From NCBI GenBank assembly GCA_001725325.1, contig MEFY01000002.1:685559-749558 (forward strand): DNA of 64,000 nt, in the 5' to 3' direction. Of this stretch, positions 9,552 through 18,140 are shown in pieces; within the stretch, counting starts at the first letter, position 1, and the number at the start of each line of letters is the position of its first letter. Origin of the DNA: Leifsonia sp. SCN 70-46. GTDB taxonomy: Bacteria; Actinomycetota; Actinomycetes; Actinomycetales; Microbacteriaceae. Below the pieces are notes generated by a model. That model searched no databases, was not told where the DNA came from, and was given only the letters and a program-made list of their open reading frames with translations. A program made the translations under genes and the position numbers.

Positions 9552-9947
9552 GTGACGCACCAGTACGAACTCATGGTGATCCTCGATCCCGAGATCGATG
9601 AGCGCACCGTGGCACCCAGCCTAGACAAGTTCCTCAACGTCATCCGCAACGATGGCGGCACGATCGACAACGTCGACGTGTGGGGCCGTCGTCGCCTGGC
9701 CTACGAGATCAACAAGAAGTCCGAGGGCATCTACGCCGTCGTCAACTTCACCGCGAACTCGTCGGCCACCGTCGAGCTCGACCGCCAGCTGAAGCTCAGC
9801 GAGGCCGTCATGCGCACCAAGGTGCTCCGCGCCGAGCAGGGCTTCGCCCAGGTCGCCGCCGCGAAGCAGCGCGCTGACGAGAAGGCAGCCCGCAAGGCGG
9901 CCGCCCCCGCCAAGGCCGCTCCCGCGGCCGAGAAGGACGCGGAGTAG
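9552..9947 (+). CDS. rpsF: 30S ribosomal protein S6
   Basis: A 131-residue S6 with the family start [17 protein letters not shown] and the [10 protein letters not shown] block at about 47-56. It has an Ala/Lys-rich tail after about residue 105, common in actinobacterial S6. The GTG at 9552 follows a strong GGAGGTGGG ribosome site. It is the first gene of the rpsF-ssb-rpsR-rplI operon. Confidence 0.97.
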   Translation: MTHQYELMVILDPEIDERTVAPSLDKFLNVIRNDGGTIDNVDVWGRRRLAYEINKKSEGIYAVVNFTANSSATVELDRQLKLSEAVMRTKVLRAEQGFAQVAAAKQRADEKAARKAAAPAKAAPAAEKDAE

Positions 9948-9950
9948 TCC

Positions 9951-10472
9951 GTGGCCGGCGAGACCGTCATCACCGTCGTGGGAAACCTCACGAGTGACCC
10001 CGAGCTGCGCTACACGCAGAACGGGCTCGCGGTTGCCAACTTCACCATCGCCTCGACCCCGCGCAACTTCGACCGCGCGAGCAACGACTGGAAGGACGGT
10101 GAGGCCCTCTTCCTGCGCGCGAGCGTGTGGCGCGAGTTCGCCGAGCACGTCGCCGGTTCGCTCACGAAGGGGTCGCGTGTCATCGCGACCGGTCGTCTGA
10201 AGCAGCGCTCCTACGAGACGAAGGAAGGCGAGAAGCGCACGAGCATCGAGCTCGAGGTCGACGAGATCGGCCCGTCGCTTCGCTACGCCACGGCCCAGGT
10301 CACCCGCGCCGCGTCGTCCCGTGAGGGCGGCAACGGCGGCGGCGGATTCGGCGGCGGCGCACCCCGCGGCGGCCAGGTCGCAGAAGAGCCGTGGGCGGCA
10401 TCCGCTCCCGACTCCTCCGGCGACGTCTGGAACACGCCCGGCAGCAACTACTCGGACGAGACGCCCTTCTAG
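9951..10472 (+). CDS. ssb: Single-stranded DNA-binding protein
   Basis: A 173-residue SSB that coats single-stranded DNA in replication and repair. It has the OB-fold N-terminus ([19 protein letters not shown]), a Gly-rich linker ([11 protein letters not shown] at about 125-135) and the acidic partner-binding tip SDETPF at the C-terminus. The GTG start is 3 bp after the rpsF stop and its GGAG lies inside the rpsF end. It sits between S6 and S18, the usual position. Confidence 0.97.
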   Translation: MAGETVITVVGNLTSDPELRYTQNGLAVANFTIASTPRNFDRASNDWKDGEALFLRASVWREFAEHVAGSLTKGSRVIATGRLKQRSYETKEGEKRTSIELEVDEIGPSLRYATAQVTRAASSREGGNGGGGFGGGAPRGGQVAEEPWAASAPDSSGDVWNTPGSNYSDETPF

Positions 10473-10500
10473 GCGTCCGATCTACTAAGGAACAAGACTC

Positions 10501-10764
10501 ATGGCAGGAAAGAGCAGCGGCGACCGCCGCAAGCCCATTCGCAAGGGCAAGGACGGCAAGAACGCCGCCCCGGCCAAGGCGATCCGCGTGGGCGTCATCG
10601 ACTACAAGGATGTCGCGACGCTCCGCAAGTTCATCTCGGAGCGGGGAAAGATCCGCGCTCGTCGCATCACCGGTGTCTCCGTGCAGGAGCAGCGCCTCAT
10701 CGCCACGGCCGTCAAGAACGCCCGTGAGATGGCGCTTCTGCCCTACGCCGGCTCGGGCCGTTAA
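10501..10764 (+). CDS. rpsR: 30S ribosomal protein S18, cysteine-free form
   Basis: An 87-residue S18 with the core [19 protein letters not shown] and the C-terminus [10 protein letters not shown]. The N-terminal segment where zinc-binding S18 has CxxC reads AIRVGVIDY, and the whole protein has no cysteine, so it is a zinc-independent (C-minus) type at the primary ssb-rplI locus. It forms the S6:S18 pair on the ribosomal platform. AAGGA precedes the ATG. Confidence 0.97.
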   Translation: MAGKSSGDRRKPIRKGKDGKNAAPAKAIRVGVIDYKDVATLRKFISERGKIRARRITGVSVQEQRLIATAVKNAREMALLPYAGSGR

Positions 10765-10776
10765 GGAGTACCGACA

Positions 10777-11229
10777 ATGTCCAAGCTGATCCTCACGCAC
10801 GAGGTCACCGGTCTCGGTGCCCCCGGCGACGTCGTCGACGTCAAGAACGGTTTCGCTCGCAACTACCTCATCCCCCAGGGCTTCGCCGTGGCGTGGACGC
10901 GCGGTGGCGAGAAGCAGATCGAGTCCATCAAGGCCGCGCGCGCCGCTCGCGAGCACGCGACCCTCGAAGAGGCCCAGGACCTGAAGGCCCGCCTCCAGGC
11001 CACCGCCGTCAAGCTGACCGTCAAGGCCGGCGAGGGTGGCCGCCTCTTCGGCTCGGTCAAGACGTCCGACATCGCCGACGCGGTCGCGGCCGCGGGCCTC
11101 GGCACGGTCGACAAGCGCAAGATCGAGATCACCTCGCCCATCAAGGCGACCGGTGAGCACGAGGCGACCGTCCGCCTGCGCGACGACCTCGTCGCCACGA
11201 TCACCCTCCAGGTGGTCGCTGCGAAGTAG
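10777..11229 (+). CDS. rplI: 50S ribosomal protein L9
   Basis: A 150-residue L9 with the signature [19 protein letters not shown] at about residues 13-31 and a long connecting helix to the C-terminal domain. AAGGAGT lies 7 nt before the ATG. It is the last gene of the rpsF operon and is followed by a 12-bp terminator stem. Confidence 0.97.
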   Translation: MSKLILTHEVTGLGAPGDVVDVKNGFARNYLIPQGFAVAWTRGGEKQIESIKAARAAREHATLEEAQDLKARLQATAVKLTVKAGEGGRLFGSVKTSDIADAVAAAGLGTVDKRKIEITSPIKATGEHEATVRLRDDLVATITLQVVAAK

Positions 11230-11232
11230 CAC

Positions 11233-11288
11233 CCACCCCCTCTGTGGGGGTAGACAACGGCGGGCCGCAGGCCCGCCGTTGTTGCGTT
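11233..11288 (+). terminator. Terminator of the rpsF-ssb-rpsR-rplI operon
   Basis: A perfect stem of 11-12 bp (11255-11266 with 11270-11281, arms CAACGGCGGGC/GCCCGCCGTTG) is followed by TTGCGTT. A small hairpin, ACCCCC-TCTGT-GGGGGT, lies just before it. Confidence 0.8.
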
Positions 11289-11653
11289 AAGGGCCACTTT
11301 CCCCCCAGCTTTGTGCACAGGACGGTCCGCGAGGCCACAACCCTCAACCCTCACTTCAAACATGTTTTTACACACGCGGTGGGGAAAGTAAAAGTGCAGG
11401 TCACAACGGATATATCGCTCAAAACAACCTTCGACTCCACAAGTCTGTCCACAGGTTGCTCACACGAGCTACGGCGTTTCTCGACATTTGCCCACAGGGC
11501 CATCCACAGGGCCGGTTGTGACCGCTGGACGGGCCTCCCTACTGTGGGGCAGTCCCGGTCGACGGCGGCGGGCTGAGCTTCGCCCGTGCGTTCGGCATGT
11601 CGCACGCCGGGGCTATGACTGAGGCGTACCGTCAACCACTGGGAGGGAAACGA
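11289..11653 (+). promoter_or_regulatory. dnaB upstream region with DnaA-box-like 9-mers
   Basis: This gene-free stretch is less GC-rich than its surroundings and contains TTGTGCACA (11311-11319), GACTCCACA (11433-11441), CTGTCCACA (11445-11453), TTGCCCACA (11488-11496) and CCATCCACA (11500-11508), all on the plus strand and each within one to three changes of TTRTCCACA. An AT-rich patch (ATGTTTTTACAC and GATATATCG) lies between the first and second. The dnaB ribosome site GGGAGGG is at the end. The promoter itself was not located with confidence. Confidence 0.5.
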
Positions 11654-13042
11654 ATGTCCATCGCGCACCTGGGGCTCGCTGGCGATCAGCGGCAGTCGGG
11701 CGACGTGCGGACCGAGTCCCGTGGCGATCGGGTGCCACCCCACGACCTCCTCGCCGAGCAGAGCGCCATCGGCGGCATGATGCTCAGCAAAGACGCCGTG
11801 GCCGACGTCATCGAGGCCGTGCGCGGCGTCGACTTCTACATCCCCAAGCACGAGGTCATCTTCGACGCGCTGCTCACGCTGTACTCGCACGGCGAGCCCA
11901 CCGACGTCATCGCCGTCACCGACGAGCTCACCAAGACGGGCGAGCTCTCGCGCGCGGGCGGCGCCGAGTACCTCCACACGCTCACGGCTCTCGTCCCGAC
12001 CGCGGCGAACGCGGGCTTCTACGCGTCGATCGTCGCCGAGAAGGCAGTGCTGCGCCGCCTCGTCGAGGCCGGCACGCGCATCGTCCAGATGGGCTACGCG
12101 AGCGAGGGCGAGGTCGTCGACCTCGTCAACAACGCGCAGGCCGAGATCTACGGCGTCACGGGCGGCGTCGAGGCCGAGGACTACGTGCCCCTCACCGAGG
12201 CCGTCACCACGGCCATCGACGAGATCGAGGCTGCACGGGGACGCGACGGGCAGATGGTCGGCGTCCCCACGGGCTTCACCGAGCTCGACGAGCTCACCAA
12301 CGGCCTGCACCCGGGCCAGCTCATCATCATCGCCGCGCGCCCCGCCATCGGAAAGTCGACGGTCGGCCTCGACATCGCCCGCTCCGCGGCGATCAAGCAC
12401 GACCTGCCCACCATCGTGTTCTCCCTCGAGATGGGGCGCAGCGAGATCGCGATGCGCCTGCTCTCCGCCGAGGCCTCCGTGCCCCTGCAGCACATGCGCA
12501 AGGGCACCGTGCACGCCAACGACTGGACGACCATCGCCCAGACCCGCGGCCGTATCAACGACGCCCCGCTCTACATCGACGACAGCCCCAACATGACGCT
12601 CGTCGAGATCCGCGCCAAGTGCCGCCGCCTCAAGCAGAAGGTCGGCCTCAAGATGGTCATCATCGACTACCTGCAGCTCATGACGAGCGGCAAGAAGGTC
12701 GAGTCGCGCCAGCAGGAGGTCTCCGAGTTCTCCCGCGCCCTCAAGCTCCTCGCGAAGGAGCTGCAGGTTCCCGTCATCGCGATCTCGCAGCTCAACCGCG
12801 GACCGGAGCAGCGCGCGGACAAGAAGCCCGCCCTCTCCGACCTGCGAGAGTCCGGCTCGATCGAGCAGGACGCCGACATGGTCATCCTCCTCCACCGCGA
12901 GAGCGCCTACGAGGCCGACAACGCACGGGCCGGCGAGGCCGACCTCATCGTGGCGAAGCACCGCAACGGACCCACGCGCACCGTGACCGTGGGCTTCCAC
13001 GGCCACTTCTCGCGGTTCGTCGACCTGCCGCCCGGCTCGTAG
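11654..13042 (+). CDS. dnaB: Replicative DNA helicase
   Basis: A 462-residue hexameric helicase that unwinds DNA at the fork. The N-terminal domain begins at about residue 29 (PPHDLLAEQSAIGGMML), the RecA-like ATPase has Walker A ARPAIGKST (228-236), and the Walker B region reads MVIIDYLQLM. No intein is present. The ATG at 11654 was chosen over 11597 because GGGAGGG stands 6-7 nt before it. Location after rplI is the actinobacterial norm. Confidence 0.96.
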   Translation: MSIAHLGLAGDQRQSGDVRTESRGDRVPPHDLLAEQSAIGGMMLSKDAVADVIEAVRGVDFYIPKHEVIFDALLTLYSHGEPTDVIAVTDELTKTGELSRAGGAEYLHTLTALVPTAANAGFYASIVAEKAVLRRLVEAGTRIVQMGYASEGEVVDLVNNAQAEIYGVTGGVEAEDYVPLTEAVTTAIDEIEAARGRDGQMVGVPTGFTELDELTNGLHPGQLIIIAARPAIGKSTVGLDIARSAAIKHDLPTIVFSLEMGRSEIAMRLLSAEASVPLQHMRKGTVHANDWTTIAQTRGRINDAPLYIDDSPNMTLVEIRAKCRRLKQKVGLKMVIIDYLQLMTSGKKVESRQQEVSEFSRALKLLAKELQVPVIAISQLNRGPEQRADKKPALSDLRESGSIEQDADMVILLHRESAYEADNARAGEADLIVAKHRNGPTRTVTVGFHGHFSRFVDLPPGS

Positions 13043-13051
13043 ACTGATCCG

Positions 13052-13663
13052 GTGGAAGCCGCAACGCCCTGGTACGTGCCGCTCGCGCGTGCGGTCCCCG
13101 CGCTCGCCCTCGCGGCCGTCATCACCTTCTCGTCAGACCACTCCGCGCCGCTCGGCCTCGTGACCTTCGGCATCTACGGGGTGCTCGCCGGCGCCGTGCT
13201 CGTCGCCTCGGCCCTGCGCGCCACCGCGAAGGGCGTCGTGCGCTCCGTGACCTTCGCGCAGGGCATCCTCTCGGTCGCCGCGGGCATCGTCGCCCTCGCC
13301 CTCCCCGCCGCGGGGCTGCCGTTCTTCGTCTTCCTGCTCACGACCTTCGCCGCGATCACGGGGTTCCTCGAGCTCTACCTGGGCCTGCGCAGCCGCGGCC
13401 GCAGCGCATCGTCGCGCGACTGGGTGTTCGTGGGCGCCGTCACGGCCCTGCTCGCGATCGCCGTGCTGCTCGTCCCGCCGGGCTACGCACAGCCGTTCAC
13501 GGGGCCCAACGACTTCCAGGGCGTGCTGACCGCGTCGGTCATGGTCGTGGGCATCCTCGGCGCCTACTGGGCGATCGTGGGCATCTACCTCGTGATCGGC
13601 GCGCTGTCGCTGCGCTGGGCCGCGAGCCCCGCGCCCGCCTCGGCCGAGACCGGCACCCCGTGA
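13052..13663 (+). CDS. Six-helix membrane protein, DUF308/HdeD-like
   Basis: A 203-residue integral membrane protein with about six hydrophobic segments, paired by short loops, and an Ala/Pro-rich tail. The helix pattern resembles HdeD/DUF308 proteins, but the match is by character only and no function can be given. A TAGACT box ends exactly 6 nt before the GTG, suggesting its own leaderless transcript. The downstream small membrane gene overlaps by 4 bp, so the two form a unit. Confidence 0.7.
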   Translation: MEAATPWYVPLARAVPALALAAVITFSSDHSAPLGLVTFGIYGVLAGAVLVASALRATAKGVVRSVTFAQGILSVAAGIVALALPAAGLPFFVFLLTTFAAITGFLELYLGLRSRGRSASSRDWVFVGAVTALLAIAVLLVPPGYAQPFTGPNDFQGVLTASVMVVGILGAYWAIVGIYLVIGALSLRWAASPAPASAETGTP

Positions 13664-13905
13664 GCGCGCCGAGCCGCCGGGATCGCACGCGACCGCTCGA
13701 GCTCCTCGGGCTGTCGGGCGTCTTCGCGGTGTTCGTGGGCGTCGTCGTGCTCATCTCGACGCGCGAGATCGTGCTCGCCCTCATCTTCGCCGGCATCGCG
13801 TTCATCGTGTCGCTCGTCGGGCTCGCGATGCTCGCGCTCGCGGTGCGGCCCGACTCGGACGAGAAGCTCGACCTGGACGAGCAGGACCGCGGCCAGGGTC
13901 ACTGA
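13660..13905 (+). CDS. Small two-helix membrane protein
   Basis: An 81-residue protein with two strong membrane segments (LLGLSGVFAVFVGVVVLI and LALIFAGIAFIVSLVGLA), a basic N-terminus (SRRDRTR) and an acidic tail (DSDEKLDLDEQD). The GTG start lies in the preceding stop (GTGA). Function unknown; it is presumably a partner of the upstream membrane protein. Confidence 0.65.
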   Translation: MSAPSRRDRTRPLELLGLSGVFAVFVGVVVLISTREIVLALIFAGIAFIVSLVGLAMLALAVRPDSDEKLDLDEQDRGQGH

Positions 13906-13919
13906 CCCGCTCCCTGCAA

Positions 13920-13992
13920 CGGCCTTCGGCCGGATGCGCGCTCGTTCCCGCAAGCCGCTCCCGCTCGAAGCGGTAGCGCAACGCGGGAGCGG
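13920..13992. terminator. Inverted repeats between convergent genes (probable bidirectional terminator)
   Basis: The gap holds GGCC-TTC-GGCC near 13920-13931 and a larger repeat with perfect 10-bp arms, CCGCTCCCGC (13955-13964) and GCGGGAGCGG (13983-13992), around an 18-nt loop. It lies between the 13905 stop and the convergent purB stop. There is no clear T-run, so the termination role is inferred from position. Confidence 0.45.
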
Positions 13993-14006
13993 CCGCGCGA
14001 GGCGGT

Positions 14007-15392
14007 CTAGGCGTCGAGGTAGTCGACGAGCTGCGAGGCGAGGCCCGCGTACGATCCGGGGGTCATGACGCGCAGGCGGTCCTTGGCCTCCTGGCCGATG
14101 TCGAGCCCGTCGATGAACTCGACGAGGTCCGCCTGGGTGATGCGCTTGCCGCGCGTGAGCTCCTTGAGCACGGCGTAGGGGTCGGCTATCGAGCTGCGGC
14201 CGGCGGTGACCTCCGCCCGGATGACCGTCTGGATCGCCTCGCCGAGCACCTCCCAGTTCGCGTCGAGGTCCGCGGCGAGACGGTCGGCGTCGAGGTCGAT
14301 CTCGCCGAGGCCGCGCACGATGTTCTCGAACGCGAGCACGGAGTGCGCGAAGGCGACGCCGATGTTGCGCTGGGTCGTGGAGTCGGTGAGGTCGCGCTGC
14401 AGGCGCGAGGTCACGAGGGTCTGCGCGAGCGACTCGAGCAGCGCGCTCGAGAGCTCGAGGTTCGCCTCGGCGTTCTCGAAGCGGATGGGGTTGATCTTGT
14501 GGGGCATCGTCGACGAGCCCGTCGCGCCCGCCTGCGGGATCTGGCGGAAGTAGCCCGTCGAGATGTACGACCAGATGTCGGTGCACAGGTTGTGAAGGAT
14601 GCGCGCCGCGTGGCTCATGGCCTGGTACAGGTCGACCTGCCAGTCGTGCGACTCGATCTGGGTCGTGAGGGGGTTCCAGTCGAGGCCGAGGCTCGTGACG
14701 AACTCGCGCGAGATCGTGGGCCAGTCCTGCGTCGGGTCGGCGGCGAGGTGCGCGGAGTAGGTGCCCGTGGCGCCGTTGAACTTGCCGAACACCTCGACGG
14801 CCTCGATCCGCGCCGCCATGCGCTCGAGCCGGTGCACGAAGACGGCGAACTCCTTGCCCATGGTCGTGGGCGTGGCGGGCTGGCCGTGCGTGTGCGCGAG
14901 CATCGGCACATCCCGGTGCTCGACGGCGAGGGCGCGCAGCGCGGCGATGACCGCGCGGAACTTCGGCATCCACACCTCGCGCACCGCGGCGCTGATGGTG
15001 ATCGCGTACGAGAGGTTGTTGATGTCCTCGCTCGTGGCCGCGAAGTGCGTGAGCTCGGCGACGCCCGTGAGCCCGAGCTCCGAGAGCTTGGCGCGCACGA
15101 GGTACTCGACGGCCTTGACGTCGTGGCGGGTCGTCGCCTCGAGGCGCGCGAGCTCGTCGATCTCGGTCTGGCCGAACTCGGCGGCGAACTCGCGGAGCTG
15201 GCGGGCGTGCTCGTGGTCGAGGCGCGAGGATCCGAACAGCTCGTGGTCGGTGAGGTAGAGCAGCCACTCGACCTCCACGCGCACGCGGGCGCGGTTGAGG
15301 CCGGCCTCGGAGAGGTGGTCGCCGATCGCGCTCACGAGCGGTCGGTAGCGTCCGTCGAGCGGGCTGATCGGCTGTTCGGGCATCGGGCTCAT
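14007..15392 (-). CDS. purB: Adenylosuccinate lyase
   Basis: A 461-residue lyase acting twice in purine synthesis (SAICAR to AICAR, adenylosuccinate to AMP). The fumarase/lyase signature GSSTMPHKINPIRFENAE is at about 292-309, and ATSEDINN (119-126) and HTHGQPATPTTMGKE (167-181) are active-site blocks. The ATG at 15392 overlaps the phosphatase stop by 4 bp (ATGA) with AGGGAG upstream; an ATG three codons later is an alternative. Confidence 0.96.
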   Translation of the reverse strand: MSPMPEQPISPLDGRYRPLVSAIGDHLSEAGLNRARVRVEVEWLLYLTDHELFGSSRLDHEHARQLREFAAEFGQTEIDELARLEATTRHDVKAVEYLVRAKLSELGLTGVAELTHFAATSEDINNLSYAITISAAVREVWMPKFRAVIAALRALAVEHRDVPMLAHTHGQPATPTTMGKEFAVFVHRLERMAARIEAVEVFGKFNGATGTYSAHLAADPTQDWPTISREFVTSLGLDWNPLTTQIESHDWQVDLYQAMSHAARILHNLCTDIWSYISTGYFRQIPQAGATGSSTMPHKINPIRFENAEANLELSSALLESLAQTLVTSRLQRDLTDSTTQRNIGVAFAHSVLAFENIVRGLGEIDLDADRLAADLDANWEVLGEAIQTVIRAEVTAGRSSIADPYAVLKELTRGKRITQADLVEFIDGLDIGQEAKDRLRVMTPGSYAGLASQLVDYLDA

Positions 15393-15913
15393 GAGGCTCC
15401 CTGTCGTAGTCCCGGCGTGATCTGCCGGAAGAGTGCTGTGCACGCGCGCTCGATCATGGTGAGCACCTGGTCGAACAGCGCGGCGTCGGAATAGTAGGGG
15501 TCTGGCACGTCGGTGAGGGGCGCCTGCTCCGCGTCGAACGAGAGCAGGAGCTGGACCTTCGACCGGTCCTGCTCCGTCGTGGCCCACGCCGAGAGGATGC
15601 GCTCCTGGCTGCGGTCGAACACGACGACGAGGTCGAGGTGCTCGAACCACTCGGGGTCGAACTGCCGACCGCGATGGCCGGAGCCGTTGTAGCCCCGCGC
15701 GCTCAGCGCCGCGAGCGTGCGGTCGTCCGAGGGCTCGCCCACGTGCCAGTCGCCCGTGCCCGCGGAGAGCACGGCGACGCTCCCCTCGAGCCCCGCCTTC
15801 TTCACGAGGGCGTTGAACACCGTCTCCGCCATGGGCGACCGGCAGATGTTGCCGGTGCACACGAAGCAGATCCGGAAGAGCGCAGACTCGTCGAAGGTGC
15901 GCTCGAAGCTCAT
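15389..15913 (-). CDS. Low-molecular-weight protein-tyrosine phosphatase
   Basis: A 174-residue LMW-PTP. The P-loop C-x5-R is CTGNICR (19-25, then S) and the general-acid loop is DPYY. Start M is the ATG at 15911-15913, giving MSFERTFDES; the frame is open further upstream but without family similarity. GACAAT ends 6 nt before this ATG. In actinobacteria such enzymes act on tyrosine-phosphorylated proteins, including those of polysaccharide export; the target here is unknown. It is translationally coupled to purB. Confidence 0.9.
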   Translation of the reverse strand: MSFERTFDESALFRICFVCTGNICRSPMAETVFNALVKKAGLEGSVAVLSAGTGDWHVGEPSDDRTLAALSARGYNGSGHRGRQFDPEWFEHLDLVVVFDRSQERILSAWATTEQDRSKVQLLLSFDAEQAPLTDVPDPYYSDAALFDQVLTMIERACTALFRQITPGLRQGAS

Positions 15914-16022
15914 GGGTTCATTGTCCCGTAGTTTCTCCTCCCCACCACTCCCGGTCTCCGCAGCCACCACGGGTTCTGCGGGAGCGCTCCGCCCGCGGCC
16001 GCGCGACGGGCACCATCGGCTC

Positions 16023-16268
16023 ATGGATGCCCGCGCCGCCGCCCTCGAGGCCCAACTCCGCCAGCTCGTCTCGGCCCTCGACAGGCTCGTCGCCGCCCGG
16101 CGCGACCTCGTGCCCGCACCCGCGACGTTCTGGGCCGGGGCATCGCGTGAGGCCTACGACCGCGCGCTCGTCTCGCTCGACGGCGAGCTCGGCTCTGTCA
16201 TCGACGCCGTGGCCCTCGCGCAGCGCAGCACCGTGCTCGCGATCGCGGGGGAGCTGCGGCATGTCTGA
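16023..16268 (+). CDS. Small helical WxG-type protein (ESAT-6/WXG100-like)
   Basis: An 81-residue all-helical protein with no cysteine. A W-A-G turn at 37-39 (ATFWAGASREAYDRAL) separates two amphipathic helices, the plan of WXG100/ESAT-6 proteins, which are about 100 residues. It ends 8 bp inside the next gene, so the two are translated together. CACCAT lies 6 nt before the ATG, so its mRNA may be leaderless. Family assignment is by helix-WxG-helix layout and is tentative; no type VII secretion gene is seen in the window. Confidence 0.5.
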   Translation: MDARAAALEAQLRQLVSALDRLVAARRDLVPAPATFWAGASREAYDRALVSLDGELGSVIDAVALAQRSTVLAIAGELRHV

Positions 16269-17673
16269 CGGGCTCGACGTGTCGGGCGGCACGACCGCCG
16301 TCTCCACGGAGGACATCGAGGTCGCCGCCGACCAGCTGCACCGCCTCGTCGTGGAATGCTCGGCCATCGCCGCCGCCCTCTCCGCCCTCGATCCCGTCGC
16401 GAGCCCGTGGTCGGCCGACGACGACCAGGCGAAGCTCGACATCGGGGTCGCGCTCGCGGGGCTGCGCGACATCGCGTGCGGCGCGCAGACGCTCGCTGTC
16501 GTGCTGCGCACGGCGGCGCAGGGCTACGAGATCGCGGAGAGGGTCGCGGGCGCCGCGGTGCGGGGCGGTGAGACCCTGCTCGCGCAGTGGCTGGGCGCGC
16601 GTGTGCCGGCCTGGCTCCTGGGCTCGGGCCTGTTCCTGTCGTTCGCGGGCGGCGTGTGGGCGGGCATCCGTGCGAGCGGCGGGCTCGCGCCGCTCGTCGA
16701 CTCGTACTTCCGCGACAACGGCATCCCGAGCGCGAGCCCCGCCGCGAAGCAGCTCAACGGGCTGTGGACCAACCCCGCGGCGGTGGGCGCGATCCGGACC
16801 GTGGCGCAGTCGGCGGGTCCCTTCCTCATCGGCGCGGCGGGCGCGTTACCCGGAACCGCGCAGGCGCTCGGCACCACGTCGTTCGAGGTCGGGGCCAAGG
16901 GGCTCATCGTCGCGGGACAGAGCGTGGGCCTGCTCACCGAGACCGGCGTGCGACTCGTCGAGGCCGCGGACCGGCCCGTCGTGGCTCCGCCGCGGGACTA
17001 CGTCGACAGGCTTGCGCGCGTGCCGTACCAGGAGGACGGGTCGGGTCCGCAGGTCATGATCGAGCGCTACTCCGTCGAGGGCGGACCCGACAGGTTCGCG
17101 GTCTACGTGGGCGGCACCGCGACCTTCTCGCCTGTCGCGACGACGGAGCCGTGGGACATGACGAGCAACCTCTACAACGCGGCGGGCGTCGAGAGCGGTT
17201 CGGTGGCCTCGGTGCGCGCGGCGATGGCGGCGGCGGGCATCACCGCGGACAGCCCCGTGCAGCTCACGGGCTACTCCCAGGGCGGCGGGGTCGTCGCGCG
17301 CATCGCGGCATCGGGCGACTACGACGTGCGGGGCCTCGCGTCGTTCGGCGGCCCGACCGGCCAGGTCGACCTGCCGCACGGCGTGCCCGCCGTGCTCGTC
17401 GAGCACTCCGACGACCTCGTTCCCGCGCTCGGGGGCGAGCAGGCCAACTCAGAGGCCGTGCTCGTGCGGCGCGATGTCTACGGGGGCCGCGAGGTCTCGA
17501 AGGAGTGGGGCGTGCCGTCGCACCACATCGAGAACTACATCAAGACCGCGCACCTCATGGACACGTCCGGCTCTCCCCAGCTCGGGGAGACGCTGGCGAA
17601 GCTCGACGCGTTCACCGACGGCACGACTCTCGAGACGAGCACGCTCTACACGTTCGAGCGCACGTCGGGCTAG
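16261..17673 (+). CDS. Alpha/beta-hydrolase with ESX-like helical N-terminus
   Basis: A 470-residue protein. The C-terminal half is an alpha/beta hydrolase: nucleophile elbow GYSQGG with S339, a likely acid in HSDDLVPALGG (about 395) and a histidine in VPSHHIENYIK. The first ~100 residues form a helical bundle (STEDIEVAADQLHRLV, SPWSADDDQAKLDIG) reminiscent of WXG/LXG regions of secreted actinobacterial proteins. Hydrophobic helices at about 115-140 follow. It overlaps the WxG-type gene by 8 bp and shares a CTAG stop palindrome with the convergent holin-like gene. Lipase, cutinase-like esterase or toxin are all possible. Confidence 0.65.
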   Translation: MSDGLDVSGGTTAVSTEDIEVAADQLHRLVVECSAIAAALSALDPVASPWSADDDQAKLDIGVALAGLRDIACGAQTLAVVLRTAAQGYEIAERVAGAAVRGGETLLAQWLGARVPAWLLGSGLFLSFAGGVWAGIRASGGLAPLVDSYFRDNGIPSASPAAKQLNGLWTNPAAVGAIRTVAQSAGPFLIGAAGALPGTAQALGTTSFEVGAKGLIVAGQSVGLLTETGVRLVEAADRPVVAPPRDYVDRLARVPYQEDGSGPQVMIERYSVEGGPDRFAVYVGGTATFSPVATTEPWDMTSNLYNAAGVESGSVASVRAAMAAAGITADSPVQLTGYSQGGGVVARIAASGDYDVRGLASFGGPTGQVDLPHGVPAVLVEHSDDLVPALGGEQANSEAVLVRRDVYGGREVSKEWGVPSHHIENYIKTAHLMDTSGSPQLGETLAKLDAFTDGTTLETSTLYTFERTSG

Positions 17674-18071
17674 CGGGACTTGGGCTTGCCGATCACGGGA
17701 CGGAGGAGGATGCCGATGAGCCAGCTGATGATCCCGAGCACGAGGGCGCCCAGCACGCCCCACCAGAACCCGTCGACGATGAGGCCGAAGCCGAGGAGGC
17801 CCGAGATCCATCCGACGATGAGCAGCAGCAGGCCGTTGACGAGCAGCGCCACGAGACCGAGGGTGAGGATGTAGATCGGGAACGCCACGATGCGGATGAG
17901 GTTGCCGATGATCCCGTTGACGACGCCGAAGATCACGGCGAGCAGAAGGAAGGTCAGCACGGTCTCGAGCGTGCCGCCCGGAGCGAACGGGGTGACGTGC
18001 ACGCCCGTCACGATGAGCGTGGTGAGCCACAGTGCGACGGCGTTGATGAGCAGGCGGATGACGAGTCTCAT
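17670..18071 (-). CDS. Phage-holin-family (4_2 type) membrane protein
   Basis: A 133-residue protein made of four hydrophobic helices (MRLVIRLLINAVALWLTTL, VLTFLLLAVIFGVVNGII, ILTLGLVALLVNGLLLLI and the C-terminal WWGVLGALVLGIISWLIG). The NGIIGNLIRI and LTLGL.ALLVN blocks match the chromosomal holin 4_2/DUF group common in bacteria; these are not phage genes. Start ATG at 18071 has CATAGT 6 nt ahead. Function in the cell is not established. Confidence 0.75.
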   Translation of the reverse strand: MRLVIRLLINAVALWLTTLIVTGVHVTPFAPGGTLETVLTFLLLAVIFGVVNGIIGNLIRIVAFPIYILTLGLVALLVNGLLLLIVGWISGLLGFGLIVDGFWWGVLGALVLGIISWLIGILLRPVIGKPKSR

Positions 18072-18140
18072 GAGGCAACTATGTCCTACGCCGGAAGAAC
18101 GCCGCAACGGATGCGGGGGCCTCGGTCATAGGCTTGACCG

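Noticed and set aside
10340-10375. Short tandem repeats or CRISPR-like repetition in the ssb linker, and likewise in the dnaJ Gly/Phe region
   Set aside because: These are codon repeats for Gly-rich linkers, without regular spacers. No CRISPR array was found anywhere in the window.
11289-11653. Chromosomal origin (oriC)
   Set aside because: DnaA-box-like sites are present, but dnaA and dnaN are not adjacent and the AT-rich part is short. Synteny places oriC left of the window, beyond ddl and parAB.
16023-16268. Short 81-codon ORF as a chance frame before the hydrolase
   Set aside because: It has a promoter-like box 6 nt ahead, an 8-bp coupling overlap and a coherent helix-WxG-helix pattern, so it was retained as a gene.
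17670-18071. Prophage remnant, because of the holin-family protein
   Set aside because: Holin 4_2 family proteins are common chromosomal genes; no other phage gene or attachment repeat is near.
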